A DNA stretch of 64,000 nt from the NCBI GenBank assembly GCA_004794655.1, contig SMMW01000614.1:2358501-2422500 (forward strand), read 5' to 3'. Below, piece by piece: positions 1 to 14,000 of the stretch. Both the position numbers and the translations under genes were made by a program. Position 1 is the stretch's first letter. Every line of letters begins with the position of its first letter. A model generated the notes under the pieces. The model was given only the letters and a program-made list of their open reading frames with translations, did not search any database and was not told the origin of the DNA. Source of the DNA: Marisa cornuarietis (taxonomy: Eukaryota > Mollusca > Gastropoda > Architaenioglossa > Ampullariidae).

Positions 1-20
1 TCGCTTTGAACAATCTGGCT

Positions 21-89
21 CAAGCCGTGCGTGTCCGAGCTCCCACCCTCGTACGTGCGGTGAATGGCTCATTGAATCAGTCGAGGTTC
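21..89 (+). pseudogene. 18S rRNA-like fragment (5' region)
   Basis: The stretch reads like the 5' part of a small-subunit rRNA gene. It has counterparts of the 'AAGCCATGCATGTCTAAG' block and of 'GAATGGCTCATTAAATCAGT', followed by the 'CGAGGTTC' variant I associate with mollusc 18S. Many differences are transitions, and the surrounding rRNA is missing, so this is a degenerate fragment and not a functional gene. The match is by eye only. Confidence 0.4.
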
Positions 90-200
90 TGAGCTGATTC
101 ATGCAAATCTTTGATGTCGGTGTCCACAATTAACAAACTACGATTGAGAAATGCACGCTGTCGATCGCCTGTCGGGGTTGTTGTTGATTTTGAAAAGGGA

Positions 201-234
201 GAGTGCTTCCACCTCTCGGCGATTTCGCACTAGG
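201..234 (-). repeat. SINE core fragment
   Basis: Shares the block 'GTGCTTCCACC...CGATTTCGCACTA' with the two longer tRNA-derived SINE copies at 1136-1369 and 17902-18101. No tRNA-like head is seen beside it, so it is a truncated copy or a shared core. Confidence 0.4.
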
Positions 235-419
235 CTGTCGGGGTCCATAACAGGTGGTTGATAGGCCACTTAATTCCCTGGAGGCCTTTGCGTAACGAGA
301 GTACGTATGGAGGTCTCGATGCGCGACCTGAAAGAGTGTCATCACCTAAACTCCCACCAGGTGGAAGTGCCATCCTGTCACACTAAGGGGATGGTGGCAA
401 CTTAAAACCTGTTACCTAT

Positions 420-1135
420 ATTCGATGTTGTGTTTGGAAGGGAAAAGTTATTATAAAATTCCGCGATATTACCACATTCAAAAATTAAATCCTTCTCCAG
501 AATGGCAGATTAAGATAATCATATGCCTATGTTTTTGGTTATTCGTTTTAACTCTCATACATTCATTTCCATATGCTATAAAGGCTATAGCATCGCGATA
601 AAATTTGAAAACCTAGAAGTGGAAGTAGAATGGCTGTCTTAATAAGAATTAATTATCATAATATCAATATTTGACACTTGATTATAATGTATGATGTATT
701 AGCTATAAGTCAAACCTGTCATCAAACAGAGAAAGCAAGAAAAGTCAATTAACTAGTTGGTGAAGTATACCAAAGTCAAGGGCAGACAGTATTAATTAAT
801 AGTTGCGTAAGAGGAGCTGTTTCAGTTCATCCCTTTGCCGGACTGACAATTTTTTGTCGTACTTATAGATTCGCTTGTGAATGGCTCTGAAAATCAACCA
901 AGAAACCTTCTCTGAAGTGGTCAAAAGATCTCTTAGAGAAAAGATAGATAGATAGAGAGAGAGGAGAGAGAAGGCTGAGAAGCTAGAGAGAGAGAATTGA
1001 AATGTTCAAACGTGATCACAATCTGCGTTAAATTTTGCTACAACGCAAGTGAAATAATGTTGAGGATTTCCCTTGATAAACTAAGTCTAATATTTGGTGC
1101 TGATGTCGGCACCCACATGCATTTTAATTAAGACA
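420..1135. other. No gene seen; AT-rich with a short (GATA)/(GA) tract
   Basis: AT-rich DNA with stop codons in all frames. A purine-rich GATA/GA simple repeat lies at about 942-995. No exon-like open frame with splice sites was found. Confidence 0.6.
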
Positions 1136-1369
1136 GTTTGTTTGTTGTTTGTTTATTTAGTTGGAAAGTGCTTCCACCTTGCGGTGATTTCGCACTATGG
1201 GGGGAAAGGGAGGGGGGAGGAAACCGGAGTACCCGGAGAAAACCCTCGCCGCCCAGCCCTGCGAACAGGTGTCACATACAGAGAGTGTCCCGAGACGAGA
1301 TCTGAACCCTGAGCCGATCACTGCAGTGGTGACAAGCGAGTGTTTTAACCACTACACTACCGGGGGCCC
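1136..1369 (-). repeat. tRNA-derived SINE
   Basis: Read on the minus strand, the element starts with a tRNA-like head. This has GGCCCCCGGTAGTGTAGTGG, then an A-box-like GGTTAAAACACTCGC and a B-box-like GGTTCAGATCTCG. A body with CGGAGTACCCGGAG-like sequence follows, then the core GTGCGAAATCACCGCAAGG, and it ends in an AAAC-rich tail. A second copy in opposite orientation lies at 17902-18101. Confidence 0.65.
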
Positions 1370-2595
1370 TTAAATTAATTTTGTTAATTTTTTAAATTAA
1401 GACAGAGGTGGCTTATAGACCACTTATAGTTCTTTCCATACATGCCGCCTTTCGATGGTTACGTAACTTGACCGGTTACAGAGCGGTCACTGCGCGGTCA
1501 CGGGGCCTAAAAGAGCTCGAGATCGAGAGCTAAAATCAGACAAAATCCCGACAGATGGCGGTGCTTACGTTTTTACTCGGGGGTTGATGACACAATCTTG
1601 GTTCAAGATAAAAATATAACATTACAATGACTGGCTTATAACTGAAGATTGCGAAGACGACAGTGGGTGAAGTTTGTTTTTTTATTTTTGTATTATTGCT
1701 GCTCTGAGATAAACATTAGACCAAGAAACCTACACATTTTTGGAAAAGAGAAAACTTGAACTTTGCAATAAAAAGTAATGAAAATCGCCTTGCCCGTGCT
1801 ACCCGGCAAAGCCACGATTGTGGCTTGTCGAACCAAGAGGGCTACGGCGACTCTCCGCTTGGCTTCTTCCACCTCGAGGCGATTTTTTTAGCTCTGCAGA
1901 TGACATGTAAGAGTCTGCTGTGAAGGGTGAAAAAGTATAAAAGAAATGGATAATTGGAGCAAAGACATCTCTTATTTAGTAATAGCTTTAGCGAGAAAAT
2001 ACGAAGTCTTTTAATAGTTTTGAAGCCGTTATATAAACTAAGCATACAAAACTACAGTTAACGTTTCTTTCATCTAACATGGTGTGACATGGGCGTAGCT
2101 TCAAATTTAGTCCCATGACTTTTAGAAGGCCAGGGCCTACTTTTAACCAATGCAAAAAAAAAAAAAAAAAAAATCCTCTAAAATATCCCTAACGCCCGGT
2201 TCATTAAAGACAGCTTTTCAACGACACACAGCTCCACGCCCGACTTCCCTCTGCTCAATCTGCTCTTCACGCCCTTCTGTTCATCCTTCTGGATCGTACC
2301 CGATGCGTCTGCTCAAGCACCTAATTGTTTTTATAACGCATAAGCCGGACTTTAGCAACCAGAGCCCTTTTTACTACAGTCTATATAGAAAGCGAAGACA
2401 AGGTGACCATCATGAGTCTGAGAACAGTAAGACAAAAATAGTTACAGCACGTACCCCACCCCCAACCCCTTACCATACTAATTGCCACTAGCAGCCACAG
2501 GTGGCTGAACACTAAAGATTTAACACAGTACTGCATAAGGTCACGCCTTGGGAGCAGAAGCTTAAGCTTAATTTGATTAATTAGCAGACACTAAT
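1370..2595. other. No gene seen
   Basis: Mixed AT-rich sequence with a poly-A tract near 2152-2173. The open frame at 2150-2491 starts inside that poly-A run and resembles nothing I know. The 3' side of the minus-strand exon at 2602-2700 faces this stretch, but no second exon was recognised here. Confidence 0.5.
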
Positions 2596-2601
2596 ACTCA
2601 C

Positions 2602-2700
2602 CTTTTTGGTCACTTTCATCAGCCTGTCTCGAGCTGTGCTATCATCCTGCCCTGTCAGGCAGTCAGAGATGCTTCGTTGCATCTCGTAGTGCGAGGCCAT
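2602..2700 (-). CDS. Coding exon of an unidentified gene (33 codons, partial)
   Basis: On the minus strand an ATG (2700-2698) opens 33 codons and ends at a strong splice donor, AAG|GTGAGT (donor G at 2601). The peptide begins MASHYEMQRSISDCLTG and ends LMKVTKK, a hydrophilic, coding-like composition. The frame stays open for a few codons upstream of the ATG, to acceptor-like AG dinucleotides near 2710-2725, so it may be an internal exon. The rest of the gene would lie at lower coordinates, outside or at the edge of the window. I do not recognise the protein. Confidence 0.45.
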
Positions 2701-3386
2701 TGCTGTACCAGCTTCAGCTATAGGAACTTATAAGTATTAGAGGGATGAGGATTTGTTTAAGCGTGACTTTCCTTGATTGCTTTCTCATGCTTAACAAGCT
2801 ATACTGGTAACGAGATTTTGTGTTCAGTTTAGTTTTTTTTTAATCTGTTAATTTTTTAAGATTACCTAGTAAAAGTTGACAAAGTAACTCCAACATGTAA
2901 TTTGCTGTCAGTACAAACTTTATTCACTATTTCATTTGAATAAAATTTATATGCCCATGAAAAACATTTATAGCAGTTGGGTACCCTCTTTTTCCTCAGT
3001 TTTTGGACAAGTATACCATGACACAAAACCAGTATTTTTACAGGATCACCTAGGTTAATGTATAGTGGGTTCAGTGGAAAATACCACGGACCTTCATTCA
3101 TGAAGGTCCATGGAAAATACAGTATTGTCAGAAGATTGCGGAGTACATTGCTGAAATGCCTCTGTCATCTTCGTGGACCTTTAATACACAATCTACCACT
3201 ATATTTAACTTGACAAATTATGTTTTAGTTGACTGAAAGTACAAATATTAAATTGTTTACCCTCAGAATTGTCTCCAACGTTTTACACTTTGATGTGATG
3301 CAAGAGATATTGAACTCATACTTAAGTAAGTGAAACACACAGATATACAAAGAAGTTCACTTAAAACGAGTATAACATCATAAACC

Positions 3387-3942
3387 CAGTGGCTTAGGAA
3401 TTTAAGATGCTCAGCTTTGGGGGAGGGGGAACTCCATTCTGACACTAAATGATGCTCGCACTCACACATTACAAAAAAAAAAGAATGGGGGGCGTGAGTG
3501 CAAAAATAACTCATTGAAAAATTACTTGCCTGGTTATCACAATCACAAGAAATTATATAATATTCAGAATAACTTACCAATAAGATCAGAATAATTAACA
3601 AGAATAAGATAAAACTAAGATACACATACTAATCAAGGTATGCAAGTCCCTTTGCCAATTCTTTGATTAATGCCTTGGTTTTGTAGTAAAATAGTGCTTC
3701 TTTTTCCTTTCTTTAGATCGAGGACTAGATGTAACAAAAGCATAACATTTGCTTATCCTGTTACCTTCGTTAATAAAGATTTTTCATATCTATCTCAGCC
3801 TTTCTACCTTTTTGTACTTTGTGAAGAGTCACGTCTCAAACATTGGGCCAGGTGGAGGTGGGCAAAAAGATATTCTTGCCCCTTCAGTTACTTTTTTTTG
3901 AAGAGGCAGCTGCCCCCCTTGCTCCCATGGTTCCTACACCAC
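3387..3942. repeat. Degenerate CAGTGGCGTAGG-ended MITE
   Basis: The left end (3387, CAGTGGCTTAGGAA, then a G-rich tract) and right end (GCAGCTGCCCCCC...GGTTCCTACACCAC to 3942) match the termini of the compact copy at 22527-22676. About 400 bp of unrelated sequence lies between, so this is a diverged or internally interrupted copy. Confidence 0.4.
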
Positions 3943-4084
3943 CATAAAACAGATTCATAAGTTATCAGAGATCAAACTAAAAAAATTACCTCAGCAGATT
4001 CTAAATTACTATAAACTGGTGACAAAAGTGTGAAATTTTTCAAGCCTTGCCCAAAGAGAAAACTGCATCAGCTTGACTGATCTG

Positions 4085-4265
4085 CAAACACATTCATACT
4101 TAATAAGAATAATAATAACAATAAGAATAATAATAGGATTTGTATAGTGCTTTTCCCCACATGGAGGTGAGGTCGAGGTGCTAACAAAACAATATTATGA
4201 AAAGGTACATTTATAGCACACTTTACCACCCATTGAAGGCACGTTCAGTGTGCTTTCCGTAAATA
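4085..4265. repeat. Possible interspersed repeat with TTTGTATAGTGCTTTTCC motif
   Basis: An AAT-rich leader is followed by GGATTTGTATAGTGCTTTTCC and, about 70 bp later, a related block (ACATTTATAGCACACTTTACC). The pattern recalls short repeats with a TATAGCGC-like motif common in marine invertebrates. Only these two related blocks are seen in the window. Confidence 0.25.
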
Positions 4266-7200
4266 CTGTTGAAACACAAGATGTTAAATCCTTTTAATAC
4301 TGTGAATGACAGTGACAAAGAAGAGAATTGAGCATAGTTGATTTAGGAGAAAGAAAATACATAATGTAAGGTCAGCAAAATCAAAATATAGATCCGTAAT
4401 TTTACAAACTGTATTGTCAGGTGGTCTTTGTCACAGTAAAGTCAAAGAAACTCTGCAGTCAAGTAGAAAATAACTGTTAAGTTGTAGATGAACGTGGCCA
4501 TAGGCAATGAAACAGACCAAATAATGATGAAGTATATAAAAACAAAGAGAACTAAAATAAATAAAATACAGATGACTGCACAAGAAACCCATAGCCTCCA
4601 CCTCCCACTTGTCAGTAAGGAAAGGGACATCATGCCTTTAAATTATGCTTTTATGCTTTTAAAGAATTTATCGCAAAAAGAATTATTAATTCACCACCAA
4701 GGTTTTAAACTGTCTGGCTACAAACAGTGAAGGTGCTGTTATGTATTGTTTCATGGGGCTGCTATGAAGTGTGGAGAACAACAGCAACTGTTTGTGTGTA
4801 AACAGACTTCTTTAACACCAGTTTTATCCACGCCTTCCACCTTTCACACATTTAGCACAGTCTGATCTGCTGCAAATCAATGGAGAGAAATCTTCCCATC
4901 TACAATTAAGACACCACTTTTCTGATGTACACAGAAATGTCTGTTTGTTTTCCCTCATTATTTCAGATACATCATCCCACTGGGCCCAGAAGTTGCAAGC
5001 GGAGCAAACAAATCTCTAGGTGTGAAAGAGGAAAAAGTGCATTAAGTGCATCAAACTAGTTTGGCGAATATTGAAATAGTGATCAGAAGTTTTTTGATGG
5101 GCACTATGCTGTAATCCTTAACATGCTGTTGCAATACTATGGTATGCCACTAGAGAAACACATTTGGATCTAGTAATCTTTATACTCATTCCTACAGCTG
5201 TTCAGGCCCAGCCCTAACCTAAATGCAATTACAATTTAGGTTTAACGAACATTTACTAAGAAATTTCTGCATTTGTTAGTTAAGTAGATTTCTTGATGTC
5301 AAGGATATTGATGTCTGCATGTATATTTGTATTGAATGTATATACCACTGCTGAGGTGTTCACTTGTAGCTCCAGAAACTTTTTAACTGCTTGGTGCTTA
5401 TTTTGAACTGTGTGTGGGTACATCTTCTGTTCATATAAAAAACAGCAAAGTGATTTTTCAGAAATAACTTATAAAGTAGATGAACCACAAACAGGTTCCA
5501 GCGCTTAAGTTTTCCTAAGAGAGTGTATCAATCCCTTGCTAAAAAAAGAGAGAAAGGTGATGGCAGTGAGCATAAATCTATCAGTGGGCATTTCTCAGAA
5601 AGAAAAAAAAAATAACATGGCCATGTCCAGATGTTTATGCCAGCATTTTTATTAATAATAATAATATATGTGTGTATGCACATATCCCAGTAAAAATATG
5701 ACAGCTCTCTTAATTCCAAAGATATTACCCTCATCATGCAATACTGTATGTAATTACAGGTTTTAATACAACAAATGACCAGTCACTGAACATAACATTC
5801 AGTTGAGTGAGTAGAAGTAGAAAACCACTTTTGCTACATAGCAACGCATTTATTAACGGACTATATATAATTTTTGTAAAAACTCTTCCACACTCCTACT
5901 AGAAAAGAAAATACTTTTAAGTCAACAAAGGAAACCAGTCAAATTGACAATGAATTTCAGTCCACTGTATTTTGCAAAAACTGTTTGACATCGAAATGGC
6001 ACACATCATAAGCAATGAATTTTTCAGTTTCAGCAATGTTAACCCTATAGATGTGATAGACAAATACTGTTTAAGCTGTAGCTGTTCTTTTTATGTTTCA
6101 GGCTTGGATGTATAATTTTTGTCATTGACTGGAGAGCAGACTCTGGTCTCATGATCCATCAATGGCCAATGACAGTGCAAGTTTACAGCCATGTCTTGTT
6201 TTTGACTACACATGCCAGGTGGCTAAACAATCCACTATTGATTCAATTCTAAATATAGATACATACAGCCTAAGTATCATGGACACATATAAAAGAACTG
6301 TCAAATATCTGTGGGGGCAAAATGTATTCTGACATCTAGCATGATCTGTTTTTGGTGGCAGAAAGGGTTATTATTGAGATTTAATGGTTTCAATTAAAAA
6401 TCACAGAAATAGAACATACCATATAATATGAAATCACTATATAATGCAGAACAAGTGCTTTTAATACTCTTTACTACTTTTTGAATTTTTTGCACAATTT
6501 TCAAAGGATCCATGTATATCATAAAGATGTTTAAGAAAGGGATGCAAGTTTCTGAAAGCATGAAGTGCTAAAGGGATACAATCACTTACAAGAAAACTAT
6601 GGCCTACCAAAAGGCCCTCTTTGATCGACAGTAGGAAGGCTCCCAACAATGCATGCACACACCAGTCAGTCATGGGGTTACCTGGAGTCACCTAACTTGC
6701 ATCAGCTTTCTAAAACTGACTGGGGCAATCAGTCATTTATCCATGCCCATCTTTAGTTCTTAGAAATCTTGAAATACACTTTCCTGGCTTGTAGCACTTT
6801 ACCTTTTAATTTTTTTTATTCTTTGCCTCTATCATTTCATGAGAAGCTTATATTTTAAAAACACAAAATTAATTTTACTGTCTGTCATAATCATAACAAT
6901 TGTTGTTTTAGATGAAGATCATCAAGGTTATTTAAATAGTACACCCATCAACAGCATGACCACCAACTACTTTTTTTTTTGGTAGCCATTGTAACACTTG
7001 CCACTGCCTTGTTCTTGAACCTACATACAAAATCTTGCAATGTCCACAATGACTTCTCCAGATACAAGATGATTCAATATCTTCACATTTTCAGATGTTA
7101 AAAAATATGAAATCCATCAAAAATGAAACTTTTATTAGCATCTATGAAGCACAAAAATGCAGTACATCACAATGTACAAATCTATGTAATACTAACACCT

Positions 7201-10200
7201 TTTGTGACAGAATGCTCTATTAGCTAAATAAGTTTTGTAAAAAATGAGACATATGGAGCTTGAAAATGTTATTTGGGTACTTGCTGTAATTTCAAGAAAG
7301 TTGCAAGCATAACTAAATACATTAACTAATCAGATTTATTTTGAAATATCTTCAGAAACAATACTGAATAATTACTGTAGGAAAGCACACACTATCTGCA
7401 AGAGATGCAAGTTTATAAATCATGAAGAAGCCTCTCAAAAAGTATTTAACAGCATATAGATTTAAGACTTTCTTATTAGATACATAAAAAAGGCTTTGCT
7501 TATCCTGATCAGTGAGATGGTGAAAAAAAACTACAATATTGGGGCCAGATGCACAACAGATCCTAATTACAAAAAAATAGGCATTAAATTTAGTTAAAAC
7601 AGTTCTGTAAAATGGTTCTAAAAGCGGTGTGCAACCCAATTTTAGAACTTTCCTCTTTTCTAACTAAAATCCTTTAAAATAGGATAAAGACTGTTAAGTT
7701 TAACTATCATCAATATGAGATAATGTAAAATTGGTGGTTCCCTTGGAAAACAGCAAAAAAAAAGAAAAAAAAAAAAGAAAAACACTTTTCATACCCAGGG
7801 AAAGCACAAATGCTTAATAAATTGTTTACTCAAGACTAACGTAACAAAGCTGCATGTATAGCTGATGTGGCAAGCACAGCAGGCATCATGGGATATGAAT
7901 GCAGCAGAGTGTAAATACATCACCATATGACAGGCCAACTTAACCCCTACCAAGGGATGACCATGATAATAAGATGATTTAACAGCTCCCTATACAGAAA
8001 TTCTTTTGCCAGAAGACCATGATAATGCACAGAGTATATTATGCATTAAAATTTAGCTTGCAAAACATAAAACTGTTGATCAATGAACATTCAAAGTGTA
8101 TCCATCTACAATTTGTAAGCAAAATTAAGGACTTGAGTTCTGTGCTTTCATTAGTAGTCATTGCAATCTCTTCACTAATTCTGGCAATATCAGTTTGTTG
8201 AAATCCAAAATGCTAGAAAGAATTCATCTTTGTTTCATTTCATCAAAGGGTCTCATGTTTGCTTGTAAACACCTTGTGTTCTTCCCCAAAGGTGATTGTA
8301 ATAACCAAAGCCATAGCTATTAAAACTGTTTTAGCCCGTTAAAAACAGCCCCGAGCTGTTGTAAATTTACAAGAAAAAAACATTTTTAAAACATTGCTAC
8401 AATGCTCTAGTAATACATCTAAATGGCTTAGGAGTGATTCTTGAAAACATTGTTTCTAAATTTGCTTCTTTAGAACAGTTTTAAGTTTTAGAAATGTGCA
8501 ACTGGCCCTTGGCAGCAAAACTAAGGAATGTATGATGTACATGTATCGATGCTAGGTGTTTACATGTGATAAATTTAATGTGCATGGCTTAAACCAGTTT
8601 CTGGGAGTTATAGGTGTTTGAGCAGGACATAAAACAAGGTGACAAGCAATAATCATAACATTAGTTACAACACCATCAACAAATATCTTGTGCAGTTCTG
8701 AATCGTTATCACAGAGGGGTTAAAAAAAGACTACAAAAGCAAAAAAAAATGTTAAGTAGGAAGACAACTTTGATAGAAAGATCAAGCTAGTGTTGCGGTG
8801 AAAAAATGTTTCATTTTCCAAACATTCTTCATGAATGCATGCCGTCTCTCGCTTCCTCTCTCCTACCTCACACACACACACTTATCAACTTTTTATCTTA
8901 CATAAAGACTTGATCACATGATCAAAATGCAAGATGTCAACGTATGCTTTACATACACAGTATGTATTTATTTAAGCTGGGTTCTACAACCAGTTTACTA
9001 TGTTCTATCTATCATTTGACCATTGTTAAAATTATAAACAACAAAAAAACCTTTTCTTCCTGTTCACTGATAACAAGACTGTATGCATCTATGAAAATGA
9101 TGGCCAAAAAGGTGCAAAAAAGTATTTCAAGTTTTTAGGGCTTTTTTTGCATTTTAAGATTTTACACTTTTTCCTTTGTGAATAGCAATTTAACAGCCAG
9201 CAATATTATATCCCTATCTTAAGACTTTTTAATTTCTTTTTAAACATCTTATTTATAAGCATCCTATGGTCTTTTAATGTCTAAAGCTTAAATCCGGGCA
9301 GGAAAATTTTTTAACTGCATAAGGCACGCCAAGACATTTCTACAATCATTGCATGGATGTATCCAAAAGTTGTATAAAGCATACTGAATACTCGTTCTCT
9401 GCAAGGATACACATATAATAATTATTTTGAAAATCATTTTAGCAAGAATGCATTCATTAACTACTGTTCCTTAACCCATGGTTTTCTTTTTAAACTAAAA
9501 TCCTGAATTTGAGTTGTTTTCTTTTCTTATACAACAGTTACACAACATTTATGTATATGCACAATTTCAAATCATATATGAAGATTTTAATTAAGGGTTC
9601 TTGAGGGAAGGTCAGTAAATACAATGGATAGAAAGAAGAGGCAGGTGATACCCATATTTTTATATAGTTAGGTACTAGAAAAAGCTGCCACACTACACAA
9701 ACTGTCACATTAATTAAATAAAATATTAATCTATGTTGTGTTTAAAATCTCAGAGTCTCTCTTAAAAGAAATTAGACAAGAATTTGCTAACAGCTAACAA
9801 ATGTATAAATAAGAAAATGTCTCAATATCTCCATGTGGAATCAGGTCTAATAGAAGTGGCATTACCAAATAATAAAAGGGAGACACTGTCATGCTCAAAC
9901 TGAACTTGATATAAATAGATTAGTGCACAAAGAAAAAAGCACAACAGTGACGTAAAGACCTCTACACAGTGAAAAGCGATCATTCGTAGAAGGATAGTAA
10001 TCAGCATGATGTGTGCTGCAAACAGAGAAGACACAAAGGCTAAGAATAAGAGATAAATTTTACATTTTATTCAGCTGCAGGCAGCAATTTTTGTCACTCT
10101 CCAAATACTCTGGCATCTAAATTGCACCAACAATAGTTCTTAACCAGCAAAGGTATAAGAAAACAAGACCTTATACTTTGTGAAACAGGTCAAATTATGC

Positions 10201-11026
10201 TTGCATATCACAAAGAATCTGTAAACATGTACATTATGACTTCATGCGGTAACAGTTGCAAACATAATTAAAGCAGAGCAGGATTAAAGGGAGAAAGCAA
10301 CAATTTATCACGAAAAACATCTCTATTCCCTATTTTCTAAAATAGGTTGAAGAGGTCAGAAAGGAAAACACAAATAAATGAGGTAAACAAATGTAGGGGA
10401 TATGGGCTAAAGGAAATTACATAATATCTTTTTTTAAACATGCATTACCCATAACTGTTTGACACACAGCTGCATGCACTTCCAGTTATAAACGGAATGC
10501 CAGTGTCATCTTACTGCCTGCAGTAGAACATGGCTTCTCGTCAATTTAGAAAGTGAACATGCATTTACACATGCATGCCTACTTTTGTGCATGCACAAAC
10601 ACAAAACGAATGCAATAAGATGCACTCTTATTTAATATTTTTATACACTTTAATGTCAGAATTCAAGGGTTTTCTCTCTCCAGAAGCCAGCTACTTTAAA
10701 CAGCAGTCAAACAAGAAGCCGAATCTTTTCTTTTGGGGAAAAAAATGGTCTTCTCTTTAAGGAAGAATTGTGAAAAGATACATTCTACTAAAACCTATAA
10801 GCTACAGACTGTTTCTGACTTATATTCCTTTTAAAAACTGTTAATCTTAAAACATAAAATTTAAGAAATCAAACTCCTTGCGTTTTTTCCAAACAAGCAA
10901 ACAGGATTTTTGAAGCAGGTTTACACTGTTGTGCAGCTCTCCAGGTCACAATGCTGGGTTAATACTTATATCAATACCCTCACCCTCTTTGTAATCCAAG
11001 CATTTACTGTCACAAAGTGGTGTGTT

Positions 11027-14000
11027 CTAAACAAACTGATTGTTTGCAATGTCTACATCTTTATCTTTTTCATAGGGCTCAATCTGCCATTCTGTGTTGT
11101 GAGACAGGAACCTGCAGAAGAGTCGGTAGACGGTGTGTCGTGCCTTGATTTCTACAGTCATGGCAATGAAGAACGAGACAAAGAACATGACTCCACATGT
11201 AAGAGTGATTATTTCTTCCATGCTCAGCTGTATCGGCTGCAAAGAAAGTATCAGTCTGGAATAAGTTAATGGTATTGATAAATCTTGCAATACAGACTCA
11301 TTAAGTATGCGTGTAATGACCATCATTTCCTTCTTAAAAATTATTTATTAGTTAAATAAGCTATTACACAGCTGATGCATGTGGTGAGAAAATATCCTTG
11401 GAAGTGCTAGCAATGAAGACTACATTTCGTTGGCCTCACCTTGGCTTTACCGGCTGCTAAGATTATATGGCGAGCCTGGGGATGATCCTCCAGATGACTC
11501 TTGTCAGACAGGAAGCAAAGAATAGTTGCAACTGCACAGCTGACCATAATAAGAAGGTTGATAAAGAAGATGACGTGTAAACACTTGTCTCGACTGGACA
11601 CTCTTGGAAGCCGCAAATGATGGAACTAAATCACATGAACGAAAGATCAAAAAGTGGTGAAAATGAGAAGAGAAGGATTAGTTTGTAAAACCGTTTACAC
11701 TACAAAAGCCTGCTACTTTTATTATGAGTTAAAATCCTGACCCTTTCCATACAGAAGAATATTTTCTTAAACACTTCTCAGCTGTCTATGATGAGACCGA
11801 TAAATAATCTAGGGTAAGAATAATCTAGTTTAACACAGCACATGTCTAATTCAGCAACACACACACACACACACACAAAAAGGTTTGTTTTATTTTATTT
11901 TAATATATATTTTATGTCATGAACAAAACTCCCCAGAAACTTCATTAGAGAAAAACTGGAAACTGTCAATAAAATTTAATACTGAATTTTTGTGATAGTA
12001 CCTAAATACAAATTATTCTGAACAAGAACTAAATGCTTGTAAAAGCATACTGCTTGACCAAACAATCTATACAATAAGAATTACCTTGAACCTTTTGTGG
12101 CGAATATACTGGAAATGACAAAGTTCACATTTAGGTGTTTTTTTTGTCCTCCGAGATGATACTTCTATCCATTTCTGGAAAGAATAAAATTTGACAATTT
12201 AGTAAGATTAACAACTTCTTTAGAAAAACGAATAACTATGTCAAAATAATGTTAAGAATCCGAATAAAATAAACACAAAGAAAGACATGTCACTATCATC
12301 AAAACCAGTTCTATAATGAAATATCCTGTAGAACTAAAGCTTGGAGCTATGTGGTTTGACATCTCAGGAAAGGTCTGCAACACTAAGCCTTTAAATAGCA
12401 TGAATCATCCACACTGAATTTTCTCATAATGTGCCATAGTCGAGTGTACCAGGCTCTTAACATCCTCCAGGTCATGAAATGTGTCAGGATTACATCTGAT
12501 CAGGAATGATATTACTGAATTTGGTCTCACTGCAAAGGTGGCACTGGACTAACAGAGATTAACACAATGCACTCAAAACACCCCTATCCCATCAAGTAAG
12601 AGAAGAAATTCATGAATGTGATACATAGCATAAAATGAATGCACACATGCACATTACTGCCTATAAGCAGCATACCTAAAACTTGTGTTTTGAAAGCCAG
12701 GATATAGGAACTAGCAAGTTGGGCTTAAACAATAATACTGACCCTCTGAAACAGTAGCTTACAATTTCAGATTTCAAAAGAATCATTTATTTACAAAAGT
12801 TTATAAAACAAAACTCTGGGATGGTTTATGGAGGCTGCCATTTTGTGCTCTTGCAAGAGGGGAAAAAAAACTTACCCTAGTTTGTGACATAGACCCATTT
12901 GATAAGTGATGATAGGGTTAGCAGTTTAGCTGACTGGCCAGTGCTACCTTAAATGATAGCTTGTAATCAGTCAGAAGCATGGAAAACTTGTAATTTAGTG
13001 GAAAGGTACAGCTTTCAGAAAGGATGTAAACAGATTCATTAAAGTTGCATCATATCTCTAAGAAAGCAGGAATTCCTAGATAGAGTATCGATCTTCTTGT
13101 CTTTTAGGAAGGCCTGAAGCTATAGTTTCTTCCACTAGACACCTTCTGTACAAGCCAATGGGTTGGAGTTGATGTACAGACAGTAGTTCTGGTCTTTCTT
13201 CTGCTGCTCATGTCTGCAGGGCCACCAGTTGCAACATCCCTGCCTGCCAAGACTCAGGAATGACACCATGTTGAAATGTGCATCTGATGGTAAAGCATAG
13301 TTGTGTGTGTACTTGTTTCCTGATGGTTCACACACTTTGTCTAGAGAACACAGTCAACATCTTTCTGCCTTAGTGGAGATGGCTGACAGATGAAATCTAC
13401 AGCTAAGGTGTGGCTCGCCCTCGTTTGTGGACACGGAATCCCAGACACTTAATCGCCTAGACTTTTAATCTTTAGCCTCTTAATCCCCAGACACTTAATC
13501 CTCATAATGAAAATTCAACTAAAAAAATTATGAAGTGAATGAAAAATTTAATTCAAATTCAAAGAGTTATTTACATATAAACATCAAATAAGTTTGACAA
13601 TTAAAAATAATACTTCAACATCTATAACATTAGTTATAAGCTCATGTGAGCTATTAAATTCAATGTTCTTCAACAATATGATAAGAAAAGTGTTGTTAAT
13701 CAATATGACAGGTAAGCTAATGATCAGAGGTACAGAAGACGATCCATTGCCTCATACAGCTGTACAATGTTGCTAATTCTCATGGTCAATTCAGCGTACA
13801 TGTATTTGTTCCAAGTATCTGGAGGGAATAAAGCTGCAGCATAGTTATCCCCTCTACCGCGCAGTCTGCGACCATGTACATACGTATACTCGAAGTAGGA
13901 TAGAAGTTCCGGCATATGATCATGTTTTGGCATTGACTCTGCAAGCATTTCGAAAGAATCAACAATGTCTATTTCACATACATAGGCAAGTGCTGGGAGG

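Larger units (their letters stand above)
2701..11026. other. Long AT-rich stretch, possible 3' UTR of the MARCH gene
   Basis: About 8 kb of AT-rich DNA without supported coding exons. Part of it must be the 3' UTR of the minus-strand MARCH gene that stops at 11027, but I cannot place its end. Several tttatt sites (AATAAA on the minus strand) occur. The short open frames in it lack family resemblance and splice context. Confidence 0.5.
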
